A stretch of 64,000 nucleotides of DNA, from contig NZ_JAMBOE010000021.1 of assembly GCF_023715465.1 (NCBI RefSeq), positions 1 through 64,000 on the forward strand. The letters are read 5' to 3'. The DNA comes from Paenibacillus macerans. Lineage in GTDB: Bacteria > Bacillota > Bacilli > Paenibacillales > Paenibacillaceae. Both the position numbers and the translations under genes were made by a program. The stretch's first letter is position 1, and the number at the start of each line of letters is the position of its first letter. Below, piece after piece: positions 7,422-16,705 of this stretch. A model generated the notes under the pieces. That model was not told the DNA's origin. It did no database searches and was given only the letters and a program-made list of their open reading frames with translations.

Positions 7422-9170
7422 GTGCAGGGAAAAACTTTGCTGCTTCATCACATCAGATCGCATTTGCCGTTTTACCTGACGGCCGTCGGGTTCCTGGCGG
7501 TTGCCAACATCACGTATTCGTATTTCCCGAAAGTGCTGGGGGAGTTTACCGATCACCTGCAGACGGGCAATTTGACGAGAAACGGCGTCATTTACCACGC
7601 CTCGATTCTCGCCTTGATCGCGCTCGTTTACGGAGGCTGCTTTGGAATCGGCCAATACATCAACCATCGCCTCGGCCGCATCTTCGAATTCCGGGCCCGC
7701 CAGCAGTTGTTCGGGCACTTTACCCGCTTAAGCGAATCTTTCTTTTCCAAAAACGGCATCGGCAAGCTGCTGAGTTACGTGATGAACGACGTGACCGGCG
7801 TGCGCGAATCAATTGCTAATGGATTAAATCAAATGACCAATGCGTCGGTTTTGCTGATTTCCGTCATCGTGATGATGGCGGTGAGCGACATTCCGGCGCT
7901 TTTGATCGTGGTCAGCGTTTTGCCGCTGGTCGCCATCCCGTTTATGGTCGTCCGCATCGGCCCGCTGATTCGCGACCGCTCGCGGAAGGTGCAGGAGTCG
8001 CTGGCGGCCATGACCGAATCGGCGGAAGAACAGTTTGAAGGCGTCAAAGTGACCAAAAGCTTCGCCGCCGAAGACACTGCCTACCGCCGGTTCGGTGAAA
8101 CCGTTGACCGGATTTTAGGCAATCAGTTGTCCCTGGTCCGCATCACTTCGCTGTTTCAGGTGCTGCTGCCGTTCACCGGCGCGCTGTCAATGGCCGTCGC
8201 CATTGCCTACGGCGGCATGCTGGTGACGCGCGGCGAGCTTTCGCTCGGCAATTTCGTGGCGCTGACGCTGTATTTGCGCATGATCATGAACCCGCTGCGC
8301 CTGATCGGCAACGTCATCAATGCCATGCAGCGCTCCAGGGCCTCGCTGGACCGGCTGAACCGGCTGCTTGCCGTGAAGCCGGACATCCGCGAAGCCGAAG
8401 AGGCGCTGCAGCTCGAGGACCGGCCGCTGAGCATCGAAATCCGGAATTTGACCTTTTCGTATCCCGATGCCGCCAGACCGTCGCTTACGGATATCCGTCT
8501 TCGCTTGAAGCCGGGCCAGACCTTAGGCATCGTCGGCCGGACGGGCAGCGGCAAAACGACGCTCGTCAAGCTGCTGCTGCGGATTTACGATCCGCCGCGG
8601 GGAACGGTGTTTATCGGCGGCGCCGACGTCCTCGACTTGTCGCTGGAGAGCCTGCGCTCGCAGATCGCTTACGTGCCGCAGGACGGCTTTCTGTTCAGCA
8701 CGACGATCCGCGACAACATCGCTTTTTTCGACCGGGATTCAGAGCTGAAAAAAGTCGTGGAAGCGTCTAAGCTCGCCGATCTGCACGACAACATCGCCGC
8801 CTTCCCCGATAAGTTCGAGACTAAGCTGGGCGAACGCGGCCTGACCTTATCGGGCGGGCAGCGCCAGCGCACCAGCCTGGCGCGGGGGCTCATCAAAGAC
8901 GCCCCGATCCTGCTGCTGGACGACAGCGTCAGCGCGGTTGACGCCGTGACCGAGACGAAGATCCTGACCAATCTGCGCTTAGCGCGCGAGGGCAAAACGA
9001 CGGTGATCATCGCCCACCGTATCAGCGCCGTTAAACACGCCGACCATATCCTCGTGCTTGAGGACGGCCGGATCGCCGAGCAGGGCACGCATGAGCAATT
9101 GCTGGATGCCGGCGGGTTATACGCCGCGCTGCACGCCATTCAGGAAGGAGGGGAAAGCGATGCCGGCTAA
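7422..9170 (+). CDS. bmrC: Heterodimeric ABC multidrug exporter half, BmrC/YheI-like
   Basis: A 582-residue half-transporter with six membrane helices in the first 300 residues and a C-terminal nucleotide-binding domain. Walker A (GRTGSGKTT) and signature (LSGGQRQR) are canonical, but Walker B reads ILLLDDSVSAVD, with Asp where most transporters have the catalytic Glu. This is the mark of the degenerate site in heterodimeric exporters such as BmrC or TM287. It overlaps the next gene by 11 bp, its expected partner. The GTG start at 7422 is the best available: an ATG eight bases upstream is in another frame. Alternatives are other drug or lipid exporters of the same superfamily. Confidence 0.88.
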   Translation: MQGKTLLLHHIRSHLPFYLTAVGFLAVANITYSYFPKVLGEFTDHLQTGNLTRNGVIYHASILALIALVYGGCFGIGQYINHRLGRIFEFRARQQLFGHFTRLSESFFSKNGIGKLLSYVMNDVTGVRESIANGLNQMTNASVLLISVIVMMAVSDIPALLIVVSVLPLVAIPFMVVRIGPLIRDRSRKVQESLAAMTESAEEQFEGVKVTKSFAAEDTAYRRFGETVDRILGNQLSLVRITSLFQVLLPFTGALSMAVAIAYGGMLVTRGELSLGNFVALTLYLRMIMNPLRLIGNVINAMQRSRASLDRLNRLLAVKPDIREAEEALQLEDRPLSIEIRNLTFSYPDAARPSLTDIRLRLKPGQTLGIVGRTGSGKTTLVKLLLRIYDPPRGTVFIGGADVLDLSLESLRSQIAYVPQDGFLFSTTIRDNIAFFDRDSELKKVVEASKLADLHDNIAAFPDKFETKLGERGLTLSGGQRQRTSLARGLIKDAPILLLDDSVSAVDAVTETKILTNLRLAREGKTTVIIAHRISAVKHADHILVLEDGRIAEQGTHEQLLDAGGLYAALHAIQEGGESDAG

Positions 9171-10974
9171 AACCATGGAACAAAGTCCGAAAAAATACGA
9201 GCTATCCCCGGAAAACCGGCGCAAGGCTTTCTCCGCCCTTTTCGCGTACGCCAAGCCTCACCGCAAGGCGTTCCTTGGCGTGTTCGCCTTTGCGTTCGTG
9301 GCGATCGCTGCCGATCTTCTGCAGCCGGTGCTCATCAAATACGCCATCGACGAAAAGGTGTTGTTCGGGGCGCACGGAGCTAGTATCCTGTTAACGCTCG
9401 CAATCACGTATTTGCTGTTGGAGGCTGTCAGCGGCATATTTTCTTATTTCCAGGCCAATATGCTGCAGCGCGCCGGCCAGAGCATTGTCGCCCGCTTGCG
9501 CAAAGACCTGTTCCGCCGCATCACCGGGCAGTCCATGTCCTTCTTCGACCGCAGCTCGGCCGGCGGGCTCGTCACCAACGAATCCAGCGATACGGAGACG
9601 ATTAACCAGTTTTTTACCCAAGTGCTGTTAAGTCTTGTGCGCGACGGGTTGTCGCTCATTTTGATCGTCGTCTTCATGTTCGTCCTGGACGCCCGCCTCG
9701 CCTTGTACTGCATGATCCTGTTTCCGATTATTACGGCCATTTCCCTGGCTTTCCGCAAATATTTGCGCACCTGCTACCAGCGGGCCCGCGCCCTGCTGTC
9801 CCGGCTGATCGCCTTCACCGCGGAAAATTTAACCGGCATGAGCCTGATCCAATCCTTCCATCAGGAAAAGGAGCAAGCGTCGCGGTTTACGCAGCGGAAC
9901 ACCGTCTACCTGCAGGCCAACCTTCAGGAGGTGCGGGCTTCGGTGCTGTTCAACCGCTCCTTCGATATTTTGGGCAACCTGTCCGTCGCTTTTGTTGTGT
10001 GGATCGGAGGGATCGCGGTGCTGGGACAACGCATGGAATTCGGCGTGCTGTACGCGTTCATCAGCTATATCCGCCAGTTTTTCCAGCCAATCAACGCCAT
10101 CACCCAGCAGTGGAACACGCTGCAATCGACGATGGTGTCGATGGACCGGCTGTGGCGCATCTTCTCGGTCGAACCGGAGGTCAAGGGGCCGAAGCCGGAG
10201 GATGCCGTGCCCGTCGACCTCGCCTCCGTTCGCGGCCGGATCGATTTCAACCGCATCCGGTTTTCGTACACCGCAGGCCAGGAGGTGCTGCACGGCCTGG
10301 ATTTGCATATCCGCACGGGCGAGTTCATCGGCATCGTCGGCACGACCGGCGCAGGCAAAAGCTCGCTGGTCAACCTGCTAACCCGCTTTTATGACGTGGA
10401 CGAGGGCAGCGTCGAGATCGACGGCATCGACATCCGGCGCCTGCCGTTAGAGACGCTGCACCGCATGGTCGGACTAGTGCAGCAGGACCCGTTCCTGTTC
10501 TCCGGCACCATCATCGACAACGTCCGCTTGTTCCGGCAAGAGATCAGCCGGGAAGAGGTGATCGAGGCGTGCCGCCGGGTCGGCGCCGATCCGATGATCG
10601 AACGGCTCAAAGACGGATACGATACGCAACTGTCCAACCGGGGCAGCGGGCTGTCCGCCGGGGAGCGGCAGCTGATTTCTTTTGCCCGTATCCTTACGTT
10701 TAAGCCAAAGATCTTGATCCTGGACGAAGCGACCGCCAACCTCGATTCTCAAACGGAGCTGCTGATCCAAAACGCGCTGCACGTCGTTGCCGAGGGACGG
10801 ACCACCCTGGTGATCGCCCACCGCCTGTCCACCGTCCAGCATGCCGACCGCATCATCGTCATTCAAAGCGGACGCATCGCCGAGCAGGGAACGCATGAAC
10901 AGCTCCTGGCGCAAAGCGGCTATTACGCCGAGCTCATCCGCCACTCGCGGGGCGAACCGGGCGTGACGGCCTAA
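9160..10974 (+). CDS. bmrD: Heterodimeric ABC multidrug exporter half, BmrD/YheH-like
   Basis: A 604-residue partner of the preceding half-transporter. It has a longer N-terminal extension, six membrane helices, Walker A GTTGAGKSS, signature LSAGERQL (degenerate compared with LSGGQ) and an intact Walker B ILILDEATANLD with the catalytic glutamate. The combination of intact Walker B here with a degenerate one in the partner is the known asymmetry of BmrC/BmrD. GGAGGGGAAAGCG before the ATG at 9160 lies inside the upstream gene, giving translational coupling. No BmrB-like leader peptide is evident upstream of the pair. Confidence 0.88.
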   Translation: MPAKTMEQSPKKYELSPENRRKAFSALFAYAKPHRKAFLGVFAFAFVAIAADLLQPVLIKYAIDEKVLFGAHGASILLTLAITYLLLEAVSGIFSYFQANMLQRAGQSIVARLRKDLFRRITGQSMSFFDRSSAGGLVTNESSDTETINQFFTQVLLSLVRDGLSLILIVVFMFVLDARLALYCMILFPIITAISLAFRKYLRTCYQRARALLSRLIAFTAENLTGMSLIQSFHQEKEQASRFTQRNTVYLQANLQEVRASVLFNRSFDILGNLSVAFVVWIGGIAVLGQRMEFGVLYAFISYIRQFFQPINAITQQWNTLQSTMVSMDRLWRIFSVEPEVKGPKPEDAVPVDLASVRGRIDFNRIRFSYTAGQEVLHGLDLHIRTGEFIGIVGTTGAGKSSLVNLLTRFYDVDEGSVEIDGIDIRRLPLETLHRMVGLVQQDPFLFSGTIIDNVRLFRQEISREEVIEACRRVGADPMIERLKDGYDTQLSNRGSGLSAGERQLISFARILTFKPKILILDEATANLDSQTELLIQNALHVVAEGRTTLVIAHRLSTVQHADRIIVIQSGRIAEQGTHEQLLAQSGYYAELIRHSRGEPGVTA

Positions 10975-10975
10975 G

Positions 10976-11274
10976 CCGGCTCCCGGCAGCCCATGCCATG
11001 TGGACACCTAGCCGGCGAACAGCTGGCACATGCCAAAGCTTGAATGCCGGGCATGGTTGCTCATGCCATGCGGACACCCGGCTGGCGAAGCTGGCACATG
11101 CCAAAGCTTGAAAGCCGGGCATGGCAGCCCATGCCATGCGGATACTCGGCCGGCGAAGCTGGCACACGCCAATACTTAAAAGCCGGCTCATGGCTGCTCA
11201 TGCCATACGGACACCCGGCTGCCGAATGCTGGGCACATGCCAAAGCTAGAAAGCCGGCTCATGGCTGCCAAGGC
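10976..11274. repeat. 68-71 bp tandem repeat, four full copies plus a partial
   Basis: Units start with CCGG at 10976, 11047, 11115, 11183 and (partial) 11254, with lengths of 71, 68, 68 and 71 bp. Each carries CATGCCATGCGGACACCCGG, then GGCGAAGCTGGCACATGCC and AAAGCTTGAAAG. Divergence between units is mostly single substitutions. The array starts one base after the bmrD stop codon. Its open frames on both strands look like by-products of the periodicity. The remaining 100 bp to the next gene hold its likely promoter region. Confidence 0.88.
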
Positions 11275-11380
11275 CCGCACACGGCCTATAATAATGACGT
11301 TGCACACCGAAATGTCCGCACACCCGCTAGGCGATTGCCATATGATACGGTAAGACTAACGTCGGGTGGGTGACACAAAG

Positions 11381-12082
11381 ATGATTTATACCGCACTCGG
11401 GGATTCGATTACGTTCGGAGAAAATGCCACCTCTCCGGCCAAGGCCTATCCCCAGCTTGTCGTATCGTCGTTGAATGCCGCGAACTCCCGCAAGGCCAGT
11501 GAATTTGTGCTGGCCCGGCCGGGTTGGAGCAGCCATGAGCTGCTGGACGCCATTTTATGGCGGGACTCGTCCATGATCAGTTTGTCCGATGTCGTATCCG
11601 TATGGATCGGCGGGGTGGATCTGGCCGGCACGGCGATTTCTTCGCTTCTGACCGGAAAGCTGCAGCCGGACGAACGGCTTTTGAGCTCTTATCGGGCAAA
11701 TCTGAGCGGGATTTTGCAACAGGTTCGCCATCTAAGCCGCGCAAACCTAGTGTGCTGCACGCAGTACAATCCGTTTCCGAACAGCCCCGCCGCAGGGGAG
11801 TGGATCGGTCGGCTGAACCGGGTCACGAGAGAAGTCGCGGCTCGGCACGGGGCCAAGCTCGCCCCTGCGCATAAGTGGTTTGAAGGCAACCAAGCGGAAT
11901 TTATTGCCGGTTATAAAACGGGGAGGCTCCAGGATGTGTTAAGCGGATCATTGCCCATTCATCCAAACGACCTGGGGCATCGGGCGATTGCCGCAGGTCT
12001 GGCGCCATACATCCATCCTGTCCCCAAACCCGTGAAGCGCCATAGTGTGAAGCGTCAAAGTATAAAACGCCACAAACGATAA
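11381..12082 (+). CDS. SGNH/GDSL-type hydrolase
   Basis: A 233-residue protein with the SGNH block I motif LGDSITFG (catalytic Ser near residue 9) and the C-terminal HPNDLGH block V carrying the Asp/His pair. Family members are esterases or lipases acting on acyl or acetyl esters. The substrate cannot be read from sequence. There is no signal peptide, so a cytosolic role is likely. The last 15 residues are very basic (VKRHSVKRQSIKRHKR), an unusual tail that may bind nucleic acid or anionic surfaces, or be neutral repeat expansion. GGGTGGGTG precedes the ATG. A GTG at 11366 is an alternative start. Confidence 0.85.
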   Translation: MIYTALGDSITFGENATSPAKAYPQLVVSSLNAANSRKASEFVLARPGWSSHELLDAILWRDSSMISLSDVVSVWIGGVDLAGTAISSLLTGKLQPDERLLSSYRANLSGILQQVRHLSRANLVCCTQYNPFPNSPAAGEWIGRLNRVTREVAARHGAKLAPAHKWFEGNQAEFIAGYKTGRLQDVLSGSLPIHPNDLGHRAIAAGLAPYIHPVPKPVKRHSVKRQSIKRHKR

Positions 12083-12129
12083 TTTTTCGACGCAAAAAGC
12101 AAAATTAGCCCCCGCATCATCGTAATAAT

Positions 12130-12482
12130 AAAACCGCCTGACAGCGTCCAGCGTCCTTTAGTGGCTCTGACTTCGACTTTGGAGCAATTGGAGGCTCTTC
12201 CTAAACTTTGGGCGCTGCTCTAACGGACACCAGCGACCTTATTTGCCCATTTCCCGGGTATTTCCCAGCCTAACGGACACAGGCGACCCTATTTCGCTCT
12301 AAACCAGTTCATCCAGGCCAATTTCAGGCAAATAAGGTCGTCTGTGTCCGTCATTTTGCAAACCTCCGTTTTTCCTCAAATAACGGCTCAGGTGTCCCTT
12401 AGCCCCTCCAGATTCCTCTTCTCCTCCCCTCTCTACCTGCGTTTCGCCCTCTCCCATGACCGAAATTTTATAAATTCTATAA
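12130..12482. repeat. Intergenic repeat element A, copy 2
   Basis: Core 12220-12404 has two forward TAACGGACAC units and two inverted units (GTGTCCGTCA and GTGTCCCTTAG on the plus strand). It also has the left flank (GGCTCTGACTT onward, from about 12160) that copy 1 lacks and copy 3 shares, and the same pyrimidine-rich right tail. It fills the convergent gap between the SGNH hydrolase and the DUF378 gene. Confidence 0.85.
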
Positions 12483-12489
12483 GGTGAAC

Positions 12490-12563
12490 AAAAAAATATC
12501 CCCTTTCGGTCCGCTGGCCAATAAGTCCATGCGGCTAAACAGACCGGAAAGAGGATATTTTTC
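12490..12563. terminator. Bidirectional hairpin after the DUF378 gene
   Basis: ATATCCCCTTTCGGTC pairs imperfectly with GACCGGAAAGAGGATAT. There is an A-run on the left (a T-run on the minus strand) and TTTTT on the right, so it can end transcripts on either strand. Confidence 0.7.
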
Positions 12564-12586
12564 ACATACTGCTCCAAGGCAAGCGA

Positions 12587-12799
12587 TTATCTGGACACTC
12601 GATCCTCGCTCACATCATTAAAGAATTTCAGCGAATACAGCGCGCAAATTCCAACGATAACGTAAATGATCCGGGACGCGGCGGAATTTTGCCCGCCGAA
12701 AATGCCCGCCACCAGATCGTACTGGAACAGCCCTACCAAAAGCCAGTTGATCCCGCCGATAATCAGCAGAGCCAGCGCGATAATATTTAATGTCTTCAT
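12587..12799 (-). CDS. DUF378 family small membrane protein
   Basis: A 70-residue protein with two predicted membrane helices: LNIIALALLIIGGINWLLVG at the N terminus, then a second after a short loop (IIYVIVGICALYSLKFF). The GGINWLLVG motif and overall length match the DUF378 family (B. subtilis YuzA type), whose function is unknown. GGAGATGTCGTTC precedes the ATG at 12799 on the minus strand. Longer in-frame starts would place a polar stretch before the helix and lack support. It is divergent from the coat protein gene, and spore or stress expression is possible but not shown. Confidence 0.85.
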   Translation of the reverse strand: MKTLNIIALALLIIGGINWLLVGLFQYDLVAGIFGGQNSAASRIIYVIVGICALYSLKFFNDVSEDRVSR

Positions 12800-12971
12800 G
12801 AACGACATCTCCTCGTCAAAATCATTGTTTGTTAACAAAATTCCCATAATCATCTTGAATTATGCAGCCGCTGAATTTAACGGAAGTCAAGGGGGGTTAT
12901 ATGCATACATAAAATCGTCGCGGAGCAATTTAAGGGGGAATGACAAATTTTGCTTGGAGGGAAATCAACCG

Positions 12972-13631
12972 ATGAATAAACTTGGCGCACATGAAGTCAT
13001 GGAAGTTCACGAGATTTTAAGCAACGAAATCTGCGGGTTGAATGCGATGATGCTCTATCGCCCTTACGTGAAAGACCAGCAATTGCAAATGATGATGAAT
13101 CATCAAATGCAAGCCTGTACCATGGATTACAATCAGCTAGTACAGTTGGCGCAGCAAACGGGGGCATCCCAAGCCGTACCAGCCCGCGGCCAAAAAACGA
13201 TGGCAAACGCCAGCGGGATGATGGCCACTTCCGGCGGAACGATGGGGGCTCATGAAACGATGCCAACCTATGCAAGCGCTTCTTATCAACCGATGTATGG
13301 CCTGCGCCAACCGGAAACGCAAACGCCGGCTCATAGCACGGATCAACTTGACGATGCGGACGTGGCCTTAGCGCTCTTGAACTGCCACAAGCAGTCGGCC
13401 GCCTTAAAAATGAAAGCCGCGCTTGAGATGGCCAACCCTGCGCTGCGTCATTTCGTTCAAGCCAGTGCCGGCAGATGCGCGGACATGGCTTACGAATGTT
13501 TCCAATACGCCAACCAAAAAGGGTACTACCAAGTGCCTACGCTGCAGGAAAATACGACCGATACTTTCGTGCACGCCTACGGTACGGTTTCCCCGGGAAA
13601 TCCGCAGCCGTCCGGCGGCATGTTTATGTAG
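12972..13631 (+). CDS. CotF-type spore coat protein
   Basis: A 219-residue protein with a ferritin-like helical Coat_F region split in two. The N-terminal part runs GAHEVMEVHEILSNEI to about residue 65. A low-complexity linker rich in Met, Ala, Thr and Pro follows (about 70-125). A second helical part contains LNCHKQSAALKMKAALE, then NQKGYYQVP. This is the layout of spore coat F family proteins of Bacillales, structural proteins of the outer spore layers. GGAGGG lies 10 bases before the ATG at 12972. A CATACATAA stretch near 12903 resembles a sporulation-sigma -10 box, but the evidence is weak. Confidence 0.87.
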   Translation: MNKLGAHEVMEVHEILSNEICGLNAMMLYRPYVKDQQLQMMMNHQMQACTMDYNQLVQLAQQTGASQAVPARGQKTMANASGMMATSGGTMGAHETMPTYASASYQPMYGLRQPETQTPAHSTDQLDDADVALALLNCHKQSAALKMKAALEMANPALRHFVQASAGRCADMAYECFQYANQKGYYQVPTLQENTTDTFVHAYGTVSPGNPQPSGGMFM

Positions 13632-13647
13632 AACGGCCAGCGGCCCT

Positions 13648-13680
13648 CAAGGCACCCTTTGCGGTGTCTTGTTTCATGTG
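13648..13680 (+). terminator. Terminator of the coat protein gene
   Basis: CAAGGCACC and GGTGTCTTG flank a 6-base loop and are followed by TTTCATG. It lies 17 bp after the stop codon. Confidence 0.6.
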
Positions 13681-13688
13681 AAGGAAAC

Positions 13689-13730
13689 GACGCGGCCGTT
13701 CCCCGCTGAATAACAGGAAACGGCCGCGTC
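13689..13730. terminator. GC-rich hairpin between the convergent coat protein and GH3 genes
   Basis: GACGCGGCCGTT and AACGGCCGCGTC are perfect complements around a 18-base loop. T-runs are poor on both sides, so it may act as a barrier rather than a strict terminator. It lies 12 bp beyond the GH3 stop codon. Confidence 0.55.
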
Positions 13731-13741
13731 CGCTCTGAAAA

Positions 13742-16525
13742 TTACACTTGCTTAAACTCGATCCAGCCGATCTGCAGACCCGGCTTGGCGAATTCCAGCT
13801 TCAGCTCGTAAATTCCCGCTTCCAGCCCGATTTTCACCAGCTTTTGCCGAATCCAGTTGCCGTCCGTTCCGTTGGTTTGCACCGTCGCCATCAATTGCCC
13901 GTCCAACATAAGGTTGCAGGCGCTTTGGGCCAAATTGGTGTCCGCGTACATTAAGTTGACAATGATCCGGTACTGGCCAGCCCGCTCCACCTTGATAAAT
14001 GCCGGTCCGCCAGCAGCCGGTTTGACCTGCGCATTCACGGATAGATCCTGAATCCGATCCGGAACAAGCGCCGGATTGGCTTTATAGGTATGAACGGTTT
14101 CCACGATCTCTTGTTTCCGCGAGAAGACCGGTGCGTTCATCAGGAACCGGCAAATATTCATGGCGGAGCGCTGCAATTCCCCTCGCGTCAATGACCCGTT
14201 CCCCAGCGATTCGATGGTGTTGTCGTCCATGGCGTTGACCTCCGCGCCGTAGTTGTTAACGACCATGTACAGATCGTTTTGCGCCCGGATCATAAAATTC
14301 GTATACTTCTTGTCCGCCGGACCACCATCCGCCACATCGTTCATCATCGCCCACCAGTCCGTCATCACGATGCCCGTAAAGCCCCATTCTCCGCGAAGAA
14401 TCGTCGTGTTCAAATCGTAATTCGACGCCGCCCAATGCCCGTTTAGCGGATTGTACGAGGTCATGACCGAGCTGGCCCCGCCCCGCTTCACCGCCATTTC
14501 GAAACCTTTGAGATACACCTCCCGGAGCGCGCGTTCGGAAACAACCGCATCGACCTTGGAGCGATACTTCTCCTGGTTATTGCCGGCAAAGTGCTTGAGC
14601 GTAGCGTGGGAGCCGCCTTTCTTAATGCCGGCAGTGCAGGCCGTCGCAAAAATCCCGGTAATCAGCGGATCCTCGGAGAAATACTCGAAGTTCCGCCCAT
14701 TCAGCGGGCTGCGCCGGATATTGAGGCCCGGTCCGAGCAGCGCATCGACTTCGTTTCTCAGCAGTTCCTTGCCTTCCAGCACATAAAGCTCTTCGACCAG
14801 AGCCGGATCCCAGGTCGCCGCAAGCAGGGTGCCGATCGCCACCTGGGTCGCCTTTTCCCCGGTATCCATGCGGATTCCGGACGGGCCGTCCGCCGTACAT
14901 CCGATTGGGATGCCGAAGCGGAACAAGCTGTCGCTCACTCCCCCAAACGCTGAAGCCGTGCCCGGGGTCACCAGCGGGCTGCTCATCCCTTCGCCGCGGA
15001 CGATCGCGGCCAGGTCCTCGTCGCCAAGCTGGGCCACGAACGTTTCCAGGCTGATTTTGCCGTCATGCACGTCCTTCAGTTTATAGCCGTGGTCCCCCGT
15101 TTGCTCCAGCGTTTCAGGAAGCCTTTGTTCAATCCGTTCCGCCAAGGATACGGTTCGCTTCGGCACCTCCACATAAGTGATCTCATACGAGCCATCCGCC
15201 TTGCGGACCCCCGGCTTCATGCGGGTGAAGTCTTCCGTCGGCGCCAACGCCTCTTCCAGTTGCTCCACAACCCGCAGCTCCGGCACCTCGTACCCGGTTT
15301 GTCCGTCCACGCCAATTTTCACGGTGTTTTTCACGCTGTTCCCTACATGAAAATAATAAGTCCCGGCTTCAAGCACGTAAGCGGAGCGGTGACCGGTATC
15401 CCCGCCATCGTCGTAGGAAGCCAAAGCATTGACCGGGAAGCTTAAGGTCAGCCGCTGCGCTTCATCCGGCTCCAGCTCCTTAGTTTTGGCGAAGGCCACA
15501 AGCACCTTGACCGGCTTGCCCAGTTTACCTTGGGGCGCTTCCGCATAAACCTGAACCACCTCTTTACCGGCATAGGTCCCGCCGATGTTTTGCACGGTCA
15601 CGCCGATTTCAAGCCGCTCTTCTCCCTCTTTGACGACCCGCTTCGCTTGCTCAGGCTTGACGTCAAATTCCGTATAAGTCAATCCATAGCCGAATTCAAA
15701 CCGCACCTTGTCCGGGCAAAACGTCTCAAAATACCGGTATCCCACATAAATATCTTCCTGATACAGGTTTTGGAATTCGTTGCCGTAGTTGCGGGTTGAC
15801 GGGTAGTCCTCGATCGAATAGGCGATCGTATCGGTTAATTTGCCGCCCGGACGAACGTCCCCGGCCAGCACGTCGGCGATGGCGTTGCCGCCTTCCATCC
15901 CGCCGTGCCAGGCGTAAATGACGCAAGGGATCGGGTGTACGTACGCTTCATCGTCGAGCCAGCTCATGTCGATGATATTGGAAACGTTCAGGACGACGAT
16001 CGTTTGTTCAAAATGGGCCGCAACCCGCTGCATCATCGCAATTTCATCATCCGTCAACCGGTAGCTGCCTGGCGCGTCGGCGTTGTCCTGGTCTTCGCCG
16101 GCGGTGCGCCCGATCACCACAACCGCCTTGTCCGACTTGGCTCTCGCCGCGGCCACCAGTTCGTCGGTAAGCGGCATTTCCCGCTGATGCCAAGGCTCCG
16201 CGGCCCATCCGCCTCCGCCGTTGTCGAACGGATTTTGCTCGATCCACTTTTCATAAACGGACGCCAGTTCTTCGTTCACCCGAATTTGCTTTTTATTCCG
16301 CAGGCCGTCCAATAAATGGGTCGTGTAGGCCACGTTGACGCTGCCGCCCGAGCCCGTGCCGCTGCGGTAATAGTCCACTTGAGTCCTTCCGAAAATCGAA
16401 ACGCTTTCACCGCTTTGCAGCGGCAGCGTTTGTCCTTCATTTTTTAGCAGCACCGCACCTTCTGCGGCCACCTTCCTGCTGAATTCCGCAAACCCTTCCA
16501 AAGGTACTCCCACTTTTGAGCTCAA
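13742..16525 (-). CDS. Glycoside hydrolase family 3 beta-glycosidase with swapped domain order
   Basis: The order of domains is unusual: the GH3 C-terminal domain comes first (about residues 30-300, with WHGGMEGG and GYGLTY), then a fibronectin III domain, then the catalytic GH3 N-terminal barrel (GPSGIRMD, KHFAGNNQE and GIVMTDWW, whose Asp is the expected nucleophile), and finally a CBM6-like beta-sandwich. This layout is known from Ruminococcus and Butyrivibrio beta-glucosidases. No secretion signal is seen, so it likely acts in the cytosol on imported oligosaccharides, in line with the ABC transporter genes next door. I prefer a TTG start at 16525 with GGGGAG upstream. The ATG at 16591 has no ribosome site. 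A cre-like sequence lies at 16396-16409 inside the gene. Confidence 0.9.
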   Translation of the reverse strand: MSSKVGVPLEGFAEFSRKVAAEGAVLLKNEGQTLPLQSGESVSIFGRTQVDYYRSGTGSGGSVNVAYTTHLLDGLRNKKQIRVNEELASVYEKWIEQNPFDNGGGGWAAEPWHQREMPLTDELVAAARAKSDKAVVVIGRTAGEDQDNADAPGSYRLTDDEIAMMQRVAAHFEQTIVVLNVSNIIDMSWLDDEAYVHPIPCVIYAWHGGMEGGNAIADVLAGDVRPGGKLTDTIAYSIEDYPSTRNYGNEFQNLYQEDIYVGYRYFETFCPDKVRFEFGYGLTYTEFDVKPEQAKRVVKEGEERLEIGVTVQNIGGTYAGKEVVQVYAEAPQGKLGKPVKVLVAFAKTKELEPDEAQRLTLSFPVNALASYDDGGDTGHRSAYVLEAGTYYFHVGNSVKNTVKIGVDGQTGYEVPELRVVEQLEEALAPTEDFTRMKPGVRKADGSYEITYVEVPKRTVSLAERIEQRLPETLEQTGDHGYKLKDVHDGKISLETFVAQLGDEDLAAIVRGEGMSSPLVTPGTASAFGGVSDSLFRFGIPIGCTADGPSGIRMDTGEKATQVAIGTLLAATWDPALVEELYVLEGKELLRNEVDALLGPGLNIRRSPLNGRNFEYFSEDPLITGIFATACTAGIKKGGSHATLKHFAGNNQEKYRSKVDAVVSERALREVYLKGFEMAVKRGGASSVMTSYNPLNGHWAASNYDLNTTILRGEWGFTGIVMTDWWAMMNDVADGGPADKKYTNFMIRAQNDLYMVVNNYGAEVNAMDDNTIESLGNGSLTRGELQRSAMNICRFLMNAPVFSRKQEIVETVHTYKANPALVPDRIQDLSVNAQVKPAAGGPAFIKVERAGQYRIIVNLMYADTNLAQSACNLMLDGQLMATVQTNGTDGNWIRQKLVKIGLEAGIYELKLEFAKPGLQIGWIEFKQV

Positions 16526-16660
16526 TGCCTTCTCTCCCCACTTTTTTATCCATTTAGTAATAACGTAACCGATTCCCCTTGAAATTTCCATGGCATTTTT
16601 TATAGATCAATAGCCGGGATATTAGAGGTTTGGGGGAGCAGATATAAGGGGGAAAACAAT

Positions 16661-16686
16661 GAGGCCGCCCCATACGGGGCAGCCTG
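16661..16686 (-). terminator. Terminator after the solute-binding protein gene
   Basis: On the minus strand AGGCTGCCCC and GGGGCGGCCT form a stem with loop GTAT, followed by CATTGTTTT. Confidence 0.7.
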
Positions 16687-16705
16687 ATTCGCCGTCTGCA
16701 AGCGA

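Noticed and set aside
10976..11274. CRISPR array
   Set aside because: The repeats are contiguous 68-71 bp units without unique spacers, and no cas genes are present.
10934..11373. Protein-coding genes in the tandem repeat
   Set aside because: Open frames occur on both strands because the unit length keeps frames open. They have no ribosome sites and no family resemblance.
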